Shown here: positions 16,035-22,421 of the stretch, piece by piece
Layout of the letters: each line of letters opens with the position of its first letter
Position numbering within the stretch: position 1 is the stretch's first letter
Assembly (NCBI GenBank): GCA_003537755.1
Contig: DPQS01000026.1
Span: forward strand, 44,346-66,766
Direction: 5' to 3'
Source: Clostridiales bacterium
GTDB taxonomy: Bacteria > Bacillota > Clostridia > Christensenellales > CAG-314
Length of the DNA stretch: 22,421 bases
Made by a program: the position numbers and the translations under genes
The notes under the pieces: generated by a model
Seen by the model: only the letters and a program-made list of their open reading frames with translations
The model's database searches: none
Told to the model about the DNA's origin: nothing

Positions 16035-18068
16035 ATGGATATAAAGGTAAAGAATCTGAACATTAGCATCGATGCGGGCGGAAAAGCCGCAATAAACGGC
16101 TTTCCGTTTGTCGAGGCACAAGTAAGCGGAGAAAACAAGGATAGTCACCTTGGCGCAAAAATGATTTGTTCGTCGCAAGGCGCAAAGCTCCGCTATGTGT
16201 CGCATCGGCTTGACGGAGATAAACTTGTCGTCACACAGCGTTCCGACAATTTGCAGGCGGTGACAACATTTACTTTCGGGGCGTACGATGGTTATGCAGT
16301 GCAAACCGCATACACCAATATCGGCAATGAAACGCTTACTTTGGAAGAAGCGTCGGCGTTTGTTTTTGGCGGTTTCGCTGCTGTGCGTAACAGTGAAAAA
16401 ACGACGTTGTACACCTTTAACCAAAGCCATCACCATGAGTGTCAACCCGTTGCAAATACTCTTGCCGCGCTCGGCTTTACCGATGATTCTCCTGACAGTC
16501 AACATCGCGTAGCGTTTGCAAATGTAGGCAGCTGGTCGACGAAAGAGCAGTTGCCACAGGGTATTATCGACGCAAACGGCAAATGGCTGATGTTTCAGAT
16601 AGAGTCCAACAACAGTTGGTATTACGAAATAAGCGACTTTGACGGCAAGTTCTATTTGTATTTGGGTGGTAAAAACCTTGCGTTTAACGGGTGGCAAAAA
16701 CATCTTGCGCCCGAGCAAACATATGTTACCGACAAAGTGGCAGTGTGTTTCGGCAATAGCCTTGACGATGTGCTTGGCGAAATGACGAAATACCGTCGTA
16801 CGATAGCTGACAGGTGTGCCCCCGACGAGAATTTACCGACAATTTTTAACGAATACATGCATCTTTCGTGGGATTGCCCTACGGAAGAAAATACTCGCAG
16901 AATTGCGCCGACGGTTGCAAAACTCGGTGTTAAGTACTATGTAATCGACTGCGGTTGGCACAACGAAGAAGACGGCAAAACGGTTTATCCGTATGTCGGT
17001 CAGTGGAAGGAAAGTAAGACGCGTTTTCCGCACGGAGTAAGGGTGACAACGGACTATATCCGCTCACTTGGTATGCGTGCGGGACTTTGGATCGAGCCTG
17101 AAATTGTCGGCAAAGATTGCGCCGAAATGTTGTCCTATTACGAAGACGAGTGCTTTATCCGTCGTAACGGCAAAAAGGTTTGTGTGATGGGACGATACTT
17201 TTTGGACTTCCGCAATGCAAAAGTCGTCAAATATATGTCCGATACCATACGCCGAATGGTGGAAGATTATGGCGCGGACTATATAAAAATGGACTACAAC
17301 GAGGATGTCGGCATCGGTACGGACGTAATGTCGGATAGCTTTGGCGAAGGCTTGGAACAATGTGCCGCCGCTTATCTTGCGTGGACGGACGAGATGCGTG
17401 TGCGCTTTCCGCAGACATTGTTTGAAACGTGTAGTTCGGGCGGCATGCGTATGGATTACCGGACGCTTGCGCATTTTTCGGTGGTGTCGACTTCGGATCA
17501 AACGCATTATGACAAGTATCCGTATATTGCAGGCAACGTGCTTTCGTCTGTTTTGCCCGAGCAAGCGGCGGTGTGGAGTTATCCTGTGGGCAGCGACTAC
17601 GTAATAAACGGCGTGTTTACTCCGGACAAGCAGTGGATAGCGGACAATGTCGGTGACGAACAAGTTGTGATGAACATGGTAAACTCATTTTTGGGACGTA
17701 TGCACCTTGCAAGCCATCTGGAAATGTTGCCCGAGCGACAACTTGCTTTTGTAAAAGAAGGAATAGAGTATTTTGACGCACTTTCCGCTGTAAAAAAAAC
17801 CGCTTTGCCCTGTTTGCCGAATGGCTTTACACAATTTGAAGCACCTTGTGTGGCAAGCGGTTTTACGGTCGGGGACAAACTGTATCTGGCTGTATGGAAC
17901 TTGTCCGACAATGATTTGAAAAGAAAAATTGAAGTGGGCAGGCAATATACTTCGGCAATATGCGCCTATCCGCAAAACAACAAATTGTCTTTTGAGTTGT
18001 TCGACGGGACATTGACAGTGCATTTCACTCAAAAAAATCAGGCAAGATTTTTTGAATTGAAGAAGTGA
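16035..18068 (+). CDS. GH36 alpha-galactosidase
   Basis: A 677-residue protein that cleaves terminal alpha-D-galactose. An N-terminal beta-sandwich (~1-265) leads into the (beta/alpha)8 barrel. GH36 motifs are clear: VIDCGWHN (303-310), GLWIEPEIV (350-358), YIKMDYN with nucleophile Asp420, CSSGGMRMD (466-474) and STSDQ with acid/base Asp488. A short beta domain closes the protein. There is no signal peptide. The gene follows fucI by 93 bases, with only a weak AGG before its ATG and no convincing promoter, so it may be read from upstream. A strong terminator follows. With fucosidase and rhamnosidase it would clear alpha-linked side sugars; the polymer could be a plant pectin-type or a host glycan, which the sequence alone does not settle. 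Confidence 0.93.
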   Translation: MDIKVKNLNISIDAGGKAAINGFPFVEAQVSGENKDSHLGAKMICSSQGAKLRYVSHRLDGDKLVVTQRSDNLQAVTTFTFGAYDGYAVQTAYTNIGNETLTLEEASAFVFGGFAAVRNSEKTTLYTFNQSHHHECQPVANTLAALGFTDDSPDSQHRVAFANVGSWSTKEQLPQGIIDANGKWLMFQIESNNSWYYEISDFDGKFYLYLGGKNLAFNGWQKHLAPEQTYVTDKVAVCFGNSLDDVLGEMTKYRRTIADRCAPDENLPTIFNEYMHLSWDCPTEENTRRIAPTVAKLGVKYYVIDCGWHNEEDGKTVYPYVGQWKESKTRFPHGVRVTTDYIRSLGMRAGLWIEPEIVGKDCAEMLSYYEDECFIRRNGKKVCVMGRYFLDFRNAKVVKYMSDTIRRMVEDYGADYIKMDYNEDVGIGTDVMSDSFGEGLEQCAAAYLAWTDEMRVRFPQTLFETCSSGGMRMDYRTLAHFSVVSTSDQTHYDKYPYIAGNVLSSVLPEQAAVWSYPVGSDYVINGVFTPDKQWIADNVGDEQVVMNMVNSFLGRMHLASHLEMLPERQLAFVKEGIEYFDALSAVKKTALPCLPNGFTQFEAPCVASGFTVGDKLYLAVWNLSDNDLKRKIEVGRQYTSAICAYPQNNKLSFELFDGTLTVHFTQKNQARFFELKK

Positions 18069-18087
18069 TTGGAATTGAAAATAATTT

Positions 18088-18120
18088 CGGGCGGTAGTGG
18101 ATTGCTACCGCCCGCGTTTT
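18088..18120 (+). terminator. Intrinsic terminator after the alpha-galactosidase gene
   Basis: CGGGCGGTAG (18088-18097) and CTACCGCCCG (18105-18114) form a perfect 10-bp GC-rich stem with a 7-base loop, followed by CGTTTT. It lies 20 bases after the stop and between convergent genes, so it may serve both strands. A smaller hairpin, AACCC/GGGTT at 18137-18151, lies between it and the end of the TetR gene. Confidence 0.88.
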
Positions 18121-18181
18121 GTATATAGACGAATGAAACCCTTTCGGGGTTGTTCCCGTGGGTAAATGCTTGTTTTTTTCC

Positions 18182-18781
18182 TTACTCAAACAAGGTTACA
18201 ATGGTGCGGCACACAATGTCGCGCATGGCGTCGTAGTCGATGTAGCTGTGCTTGTCAAAAACGTATTCGTGCGCAAAACTTTGTACCAGATTGATTGCGA
18301 GGTGCACGCGTTCCGCTACATTGGCAACGTTTACGCCCAGTTCCTGCAACTGTGCCGTCAGCCCCTTCGTTATGCTGTCCTCAAGCGCAAGAAACTGCTT
18401 GTCGACTTCTTCGTCACCGGATGCAAGGCTGTGCAGTGTGTTGTGAAGTTGTGCATGCGTTGCGTGCAGCTCTATCGTTTTGTCCAGAACCTGCGAAACA
18501 AGGGTGGAAAGGTCGAAGTTGTTGTCAAGTTGTCTGAACAGCGCGATTATCGGCTCGGTAACTTCGTGAATGTAAATTTCCAGCACGCACAACAGTATGT
18601 CATGCTTGTCGCGGAAGTAGCCGTACACAATGCCTGTACTTACGCCTGCTCGCTTGGCAATTTCCACCGTGTTGGTGCCGTAGTAGCCGATTTCGCTGAA
18701 CAACTCGTATCCGGCTTGTATTATTCTGTTCTTTTTTTCGATGCTGCGCTCTTGCTGAGGCTGCCTGATATCATTTTTCAT
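18182..18781 (-). CDS. TetR/AcrR-family transcriptional regulator
   Basis: A 199-residue protein. Residues ~11-63 form the TetR DNA-binding domain: a helix around RIIQAGYELFSEIGY, then TVEIAKRAGVSTGIVYGYFRDKHDIL, the usual helix-turn-helix. The remaining ~135 residues are all-helical, the ligand-binding and dimer part, of a kind I cannot assign to a ligand. It is transcribed away from the feo genes from a promoter whose predicted start falls on the first base of the ATG, so the mRNA may be leaderless. No other start codon lies between this ATG and the DNA-binding helices. Because the two divergent promoters share sequence at their -10 boxes, self-regulation and control of the feo locus are plausible. 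It converges with the alpha-galactosidase gene. Confidence 0.92.
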   Translation of the reverse strand: MKNDIRQPQQERSIEKKNRIIQAGYELFSEIGYYGTNTVEIAKRAGVSTGIVYGYFRDKHDILLCVLEIYIHEVTEPIIALFRQLDNNFDLSTLVSQVLDKTIELHATHAQLHNTLHSLASGDEEVDKQFLALEDSITKGLTAQLQELGVNVANVAERVHLAINLVQSFAHEYVFDKHSYIDYDAMRDIVCRTIVTLFE

Positions 18782-18815
18782 ATATCAATTATACCACATG
18801 ACAAATAAAAATCAA
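18781..18815 (-). promoter_or_regulatory. Promoter of the TetR gene, predicted leaderless start
   Basis: On the - strand, TTGATT (18815-18810) is separated by 16 bases from TATAAT (18793-18788), which is extended by TG one base upstream. Six bases then lead to the A of the ATG at 18781, which is the expected +1. There is no ribosome binding site. Confidence 0.75.
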
Positions 18816-18866
18816 CACTTGAGCCAAAAAATTTTGAAAAAATATGAAAAAACATTCGTATTTTGT

Positions 18867-18902
18867 TTGACAACCGCGTACCGTAGTGGTAAAATTAACC
18901 TG
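18867..18902 (+). promoter_or_regulatory. Promoter of the feo locus with operator-like palindrome
   Basis: TTGACA (18867-18872), 17 bases, then TAAAAT (18890-18895) with an upstream TG extension: close to the sigma-A consensus. GGTAAAATTAACC (18888-18900) overlaps the -10 box and is an imperfect palindrome (GGT-AA-TT-ACC). The TetR promoter on the other strand has GTGGTATAATTGA where this one has GTGGTAAAATTAA, 11 of 13 bases the same. This could be the regulator's binding site, although part of the match is simply the -10 consensus. Confidence 0.75.
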
Positions 18903-18925
18903 AATTTGAAAGAAGTTTCACATTT

Positions 18926-18944
18926 ATGCGCATTTCTGCGGCAT
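18926..18944 (+). promoter_or_regulatory. Stem-loop in the leader of the first feoA
   Basis: ATGCGCA (18926-18932) pairs with TGCGGCAT (18937-18944) around a TTTC loop, with one bulged G. It lies in a predicted leader of about 67 bases, 13 bases before the GGGAGG ribosome binding site. It is short and could be chance. Confidence 0.3.
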
Positions 18945-18968
18945 TTGGGAAACATTCGGGAGGTAAAC

Positions 18969-19187
18969 ATGCCATTGGTATTTGCGCCTACTAACACCAA
19001 TCTGACAATCATCAAGATACTGGCTGACGACAAGCTGAAGAAGCACCTTGAAAGTCTCGGCATTCTTGTTGACGGACAAATCGTCGTGCTCAGTGCGAGC
19101 GGCGGCAGTGTAGTGGTAAAGATCAAGGACGGACGAATTGCATTGGATGGTGATTTGTCGTCTAAGATTTTTGTAAAAGCCGCTTAA
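18969..19187 (+). CDS. feoA: FeoA-domain protein, first copy
   Basis: A 72-residue protein. I place the start at ATG 18969, five bases after GGGAGG (18958-18963) and downstream of the promoter; the open frame extends left to 18798, but that part lies over the promoter. The chain fits the SH3-like FeoA fold: a helix with KKHLESLGILVDGQIVVL, then GGSVVVKIKDGRIALDGDLSSKIFV, matching the family pattern R/K-L-x-x-L-G-I-x-x-G ... G-x-I-A-L-x(5)-I-x-V. FeoA proteins are small cytoplasmic partners of the FeoB iron transporter. This copy is more divergent and shorter than the one at 19447. Its stop codon lies inside the arm of the inverted-repeat element that follows. Confidence 0.82.
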   Translation: MPLVFAPTNTNLTIIKILADDKLKKHLESLGILVDGQIVVLSASGGSVVVKIKDGRIALDGDLSSKIFVKAA

Positions 19188-19313
19188 CGGGCGCATATTG
19201 CGATATCTTGCGGCTACGTGACGAGTAAGCACTTGGTCACGTACGCTCACAGTACGCTCCCGTCGTGCTTCTCGTCCTGTTGCCCCAATCTACCGCAATC
19301 TGCGCCCGTTAAG
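19183..19313. repeat. 131-bp complex inverted-repeat element between the two feoA genes
   Basis: The outer arms CTTAACGGGCGCA (19183-19195) and TGCGCCCGTTAAG (19301-19313) are perfect 13-bp complements, continued by ATTGCG (19197-19202) with CGCAAT (19294-19299). Inside, GACGAG-T-AAGCAC (19220-19232) pairs with GTGCTTCTCGTC (19265-19276). An alternative inner hairpin is TACGTGAC (19215-19222) with GTCACGTA (19236-19243). GTACGCTC occurs twice (19241-19248, 19252-19259). No T run follows, so this is not an ordinary terminator. Its left arm supplies the stop codon of feoA. It looks like a palindromic insertion (MITE-like) or a structured RNA. Confidence 0.65.
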
Positions 19314-19446
19314 GGACTTGTGACGGAAAGTGCGGCAGAAAGAGGCTTAAGGCGTTTGTAAAAAAAGCCTTTGTTAAATCGATTGATTTCGCGGATATTA
19401 CGCTGCGATATCTATACAAAGAAAAGAGAATAAGGAGAAAAACTGT

Positions 19447-19680
19447 ATGGAAAAGACACTTGACGCTTTTCAAATCGGTGAAACGGGCGTTGTTAAGTCT
19501 GTTACCGGCGAAAGCAAAATCAAACGCCGTCTGTTCGATATGGGTATTACGCCCGGTGCGGAAATTTACATGCGTAAGCGCGCACCTCTCGGCGACCCAA
19601 TCGAAGTGACGTTGCGCGGATACGAACTTACCTTGCGTAAGACGGAAGCCGTTTGCGTGCTGATGGAGGTAACCAAGTAA
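19447..19680 (+). CDS. feoA: FeoA ferrous iron transport protein, second copy
   Basis: A 77-residue FeoA protein: G-E-T-G-V-V-K-S-V, then KIKRRLFDMGITPGAEIYM and a YELTLRKTEA segment matching the usual R-R-L-x-x-M-G-I-x-P-G core. GGAG at 19434-19437 precedes ATG 19447. The gene ends one base before feoB, the usual feoAB arrangement, so translation is closely linked. Between the inverted-repeat element and this gene (19314-19446) I see no good promoter. TGCGATATCT there (19404-19413) repeats a stretch inside the element (19199-19208). FeoA is thought to modulate FeoB in the cytoplasm. Confidence 0.95.
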   Translation: MEKTLDAFQIGETGVVKSVTGESKIKRRLFDMGITPGAEIYMRKRAPLGDPIEVTLRGYELTLRKTEAVCVLMEVTK

Positions 19681-19681
19681 T

Positions 19682-22069
19682 ATGAAAAGATTTGCTTTGG
19701 CAGGTAACCCCAACTGTGGTAAGACGACATTGTTCAACAGCCTTACCGGCAGCACGGCGCACGTAGGTAACTGGCCCGGCGTAACGGTGGACAAGCGCGA
19801 AGGTACATACAAGAAGTGTGCCGAACCCATTGCCATCATCGACTTGCCCGGTATTTATTCGCTCAGCCCCTACACCCCGGAAGAAGTCATTGCCCGTAAC
19901 TACATTCTTGACGAAAAGCCCGACTGCGTAATCAACATCGTTGACGCAACCAACCTGGAACGTAACCTGTACCTCACAACGCAGGTAATGGAAATAGACG
20001 TGCCGATGGTAATCGCCCTCAACATGATGGACGCGGTGGAACAACAAGGCGACGAAATCAACGCTGCGGAACTGGAACGCCGTCTGGGTGTACCTGTTGT
20101 CAAAATCTCCGCACTTAAGGAAACCGGTCTTAAGGAACTTATGGACAAGGCGTACAACGAGTGCAAGAAACAACGCAAAGGCACGACGGTGCTCAGTGAA
20201 ACAAGCATTGCTCACCTTGTCGACGACGTTCGTATCGCCCTCAAGGGACAAGGCGTTGAAAATCCGCTGTTCCATGCAGTCAAACTTGTGGAAGGCGACG
20301 AAATCGAAGTTGCCATGCACAAAGAAACGCTTGGCATGATTGACGATTTCAAAGCCAGCCACAGTGACGAAGTGTTCGGTACCGACTACGAAGCGTTGGT
20401 TGCCGACGGCCGTTACAAGTTTATCAACAAGCACTTCTCGGTAGTGGTCAAGCGCAAAAACAATGACCGTACCAAGATGACCAAGTCCGACAAAGTGGAC
20501 AAGGTGCTGACCCACAAGATTTGGGGTATCCCCATTTTCCTTGTAATTCTGTTTCTTATCTTCCACTTGACATTCAGTGAAAACCTTTTCTTCCTTAACG
20601 GATTTAACGAAAGTCAAAACTGGATGCCGAGTCTGTCGGAAAACGAAGCGTTCCTTGTTCATGACGCCAACGGAAATCTGCTTAACGAAGACGGCGAAAT
20701 AGTAGAGGACGCAGGCGACGCCGCCTACACATACGGCGCACGTTGGCTGGCTACGATTTACGACGGAACGCTCAACAGCCCGGGCGTAGTAATCAACAAC
20801 ATCTGGAACGACATGATTGTAGGCGATCTGTTCGGTCTTGTCAAAAACGGAATCGACTCTACCGGAATGGCAGACTGGGCGAAAGGTCTTATCAACGACG
20901 GTATCATCGAAGGACTTGCGGCGGTGCTCAGCTTCCTGCCCCCGATCCTGGTATTGTTCCTGTTCTTCAGTATTCTTGAGGACAGCGGCTACATGGCGCG
21001 TATTGCGTTCATCCTTGACCGTATGTTCCGTAAATTCGGTCTTAGCGGACGTGCATTCATGCCTATGATTATGGGCTTCGGTTGCAGCGTACCCGCAATG
21101 ATCAACACCCGTACACTTGCAGACGAAAAAGAACGCACGGCTACAATCCGCGTAATCCCGTTCTTCAGTTGCGGCGCAAAGTTGCCCATTCTGACGGCAG
21201 TTGCAGGCGCAATCGTAAGTTACTTCAGCGTAGGTAACGCCGACCTTATTACTTACTCAATGTACCTGCTTGGCGTAGTTACGGCTATCGTAAGCGTACT
21301 GCTTATGCGTAACACCAGCCTTAAGGGTGAAACTCCTCCGTTCATCATGGAATTGCCCGCATACCACGCACCTCAGTTCAAAAACCTGATGTTGCACCTG
21401 TGGGACAAAACCAAGCACTTTGTAAAGAAAGCATTTACAATCATCGTTGCTTCCACAATCGTGATTTGGGTGCTTACTCACTTCAGCTTCAACTGGACGT
21501 TCCTCGAGGACGAACAAATCAACGACAGTATTCTGGCTCAGGTCAGCATGCTTGTACAACCTCTGTTTACGCCTGTCGGCTTCGGTAGCCAACTCGGTAA
21601 GTACGGTTGGGTGTTTGTCGTTGCTGCAGTCGCAGGTCTTATCGCAAAGGAAAACGTAATTGCAACATTCGCAACATTGGGCGCATGCCTTGCAGGTACG
21701 GGCGCATTCGATTTCAGCGGACTTGATCTTGCGGACGAAACCGGTATCCCTGCCGTTGTTGCAATGATCAAAGCAACCGGTATCACAATCCCGGCGTTGA
21801 TTTCATTCATCGCATTCAACATGACAACAATTCCTTGCTTCGCCGCAGTAGGTACTGCCAAGGCGGAACTGCAGGACAACCGTCGTTACAAGTGGACATT
21901 GTTTTTCTGGATTTCCGCAAGCTATGTAGTTGCATGCATGGTTTACACAATCGGCAGTTGGTGGTGGACTTGCTTCATCTGGGCAGCGGCAATTGCAGCC
22001 GTAACCTACGGTGTAATCCTGTACAACAAGCGTAAGGCAAAGAAACTCAGCACCGCAACGCTTGCTTAA
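19682..22069 (+). CDS. feoB: FeoB ferrous iron transporter
   Basis: A 795-residue membrane transporter for Fe2+ with an N-terminal GTPase domain. G1 is GNPNCGKT (8-15), G3 DLPG (54-57), G4 NMMD (114-117) and G5 near SAL (143-145). The membrane part starts at ~282; core motifs include LEDSGYMARIAF (432-443), FMPMIMGFGCSVPAM (459-473) with the conserved Cys468, and FFSCGAKLPI (494-503). GGAGG at 19665-19669 is the ribosome binding site. Compared with E. coli FeoB, the segment between the first membrane helix and the one before LEDSGYMAR is about 60 residues longer and contains an acidic stretch (HDANGNLLNEDGEIVEDAGD, 327-346). No membrane helix is visible in it, so it should lie outside the cell. 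Confidence 0.97.
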   Translation: MKRFALAGNPNCGKTTLFNSLTGSTAHVGNWPGVTVDKREGTYKKCAEPIAIIDLPGIYSLSPYTPEEVIARNYILDEKPDCVINIVDATNLERNLYLTTQVMEIDVPMVIALNMMDAVEQQGDEINAAELERRLGVPVVKISALKETGLKELMDKAYNECKKQRKGTTVLSETSIAHLVDDVRIALKGQGVENPLFHAVKLVEGDEIEVAMHKETLGMIDDFKASHSDEVFGTDYEALVADGRYKFINKHFSVVVKRKNNDRTKMTKSDKVDKVLTHKIWGIPIFLVILFLIFHLTFSENLFFLNGFNESQNWMPSLSENEAFLVHDANGNLLNEDGEIVEDAGDAAYTYGARWLATIYDGTLNSPGVVINNIWNDMIVGDLFGLVKNGIDSTGMADWAKGLINDGIIEGLAAVLSFLPPILVLFLFFSILEDSGYMARIAFILDRMFRKFGLSGRAFMPMIMGFGCSVPAMINTRTLADEKERTATIRVIPFFSCGAKLPILTAVAGAIVSYFSVGNADLITYSMYLLGVVTAIVSVLLMRNTSLKGETPPFIMELPAYHAPQFKNLMLHLWDKTKHFVKKAFTIIVASTIVIWVLTHFSFNWTFLEDEQINDSILAQVSMLVQPLFTPVGFGSQLGKYGWVFVVAAVAGLIAKENVIATFATLGACLAGTGAFDFSGLDLADETGIPAVVAMIKATGITIPALISFIAFNMTTIPCFAAVGTAKAELQDNRRYKWTLFFWISASYVVACMVYTIGSWWWTCFIWAAAIAAVTYGVILYNKRKAKKLSTATLA

Positions 22070-22080
22070 TGTGAGCATTC

Positions 22081-22121
22081 GGTAACAAAAAAATCGATAC
22101 GTATGCGACTTTTTGTAACAA
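22081..22121 (+). repeat. 41-bp intergenic element with ATACGTAT core, copy 2
   Basis: This is the second copy of the element at 13974-14014, 12 bases after the feoB stop. Here the core is CGATACGTATGCGA followed by CTTTTT, so a weak hairpin with a T run is possible and it might act as a terminator. The GTAACAA block recurs at 22115, the same spacing as in copy 1. Both copies lie upstream of a gene with the ribosome binding site AAAGGAGCGTA. Confidence 0.5.
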
Positions 22122-22175
22122 ATAATCAAAAATTACAAGTTGTAAAAAGTCGGTACGCGGTAAAAGGAGCGTATT

Positions 22176-22337
22176 ATGGGATGGACAGAAATATTGTTGA
22201 TAGTGGCGTGCGTAGCCATTGTTTCAAGCGTAGTGGTCACCTCGGTTGTCCGCAAGCATAAGCGCAAAAAGAACGGCGGTTGCGGCGGAGGCTGTGGCGG
22301 CAGTTGTGACGGTTGCCCGTATTGTGACCACAAATAA
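22176..22337 (+). CDS. FeoB-associated Cys-rich membrane protein
   Basis: A 53-residue protein with one N-terminal membrane helix (TEILLIVACVAIVSSVVVTSVV, about residues 4-25), a basic stretch (RKHKRKKN) and a Gly/Cys-rich tail, GGCGGGCGGSCDGCPYC. This matches the small membrane proteins regularly encoded after feoB in Firmicutes, in which the tail cysteines are thought to handle iron near FeoB. The basic segment after the helix places the tail in the cytoplasm. AGGAG at 22165-22169 precedes ATG 22176. The gene lies 106 bases after feoB, with the ATACGTAT element between. Confidence 0.9.
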   Translation: MGWTEILLIVACVAIVSSVVVTSVVRKHKRKKNGGCGGGCGGSCDGCPYCDHK

Positions 22338-22403
22338 GACGGTCAACCCACTTAATTAGTTTTTCTCTCAGTAGTAGTATTTTTATTTTGCCAATGGGAA
22401 AGT

Positions 22404-22420
22404 CGATGCGTTGAGCATCG
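22404..22420. other. Small inverted repeat at the window end
   Basis: CGATGC (22404-22409) and GCATCG (22415-22420) form a 6-bp stem with a 5-base loop. It could belong to a terminator or another element cut off by the window edge. The 66 bases before it, after the Cys-rich protein gene, hold T-rich sequence without a clear gene or promoter. Confidence 0.3.
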
Positions 22421-22421
22421 G

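Noticed and set aside
18798..18968. Longer N-terminus for the first FeoA
   Set aside because: The extension runs through the -35 and -10 boxes, has no ribosome binding site, and its residues do not match FeoA, whereas ATG 18969 has a strong GGGAGG.

Overview
The window looks like part of the chromosome of an uncultured gut-type Clostridia/Firmicutes bacterium. This is inferred from style, not from a marker gene: SPase II lipoproteins built from Ig-like, InlB-type and Cys-rich modules, AGGAG-type ribosome binding sites, and a feoA-feoA-feoB locus ending in a FeoB-associated Cys-rich membrane protein. There is no rRNA, tRNA, CRISPR array, transposase or phage gene.

Region 1 (1-9817) encodes cell-surface proteins, all on the + strand. 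It holds the 3' end of a large Ig-like surface protein, a DUF4838 lipoprotein (glycosidase-like), a Big_2/InlB-repeat lipoprotein, a Cys-rich/InlB-repeat lipoprotein and a second, larger DUF4838 lipoprotein. The last three share an unnamed ~130-150-residue module that I count five times. It is the best candidate here for an undescribed domain, plausibly carbohydrate binding.

Region 2 (9846-18068, + strand) encodes enzymes without signal peptides that take glycans apart inside the cell: GH29 alpha-L-fucosidase, SGNH-family esterase, GH78 alpha-L-rhamnosidase, L-fucose isomerase and GH36 alpha-galactosidase. With region 1 this reads as a glycan-use locus: surface proteins bind or cut a fucose-, rhamnose- and galactose-bearing polymer, and the internal enzymes strip the imported oligosaccharides. 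No transporter, fuculokinase, aldolase or dedicated sugar regulator lies in the window. A strong intrinsic terminator closes the region.

Region 3 (18182-22337) starts with a leftward TetR-family regulator. A divergent promoter pair separates it from a rightward ferrous-iron uptake locus: short FeoA, FeoA, FeoB and the Cys-rich FeoB partner. The two divergent promoters share a GTGGTA-AATT signature at their -10 boxes, so the TetR protein may control itself and the feo locus. A 131-bp complex inverted-repeat element lies between the two feoA genes. A 41-bp element with an ATACGTAT core occurs twice, after the rhamnosidase gene and after feoB.
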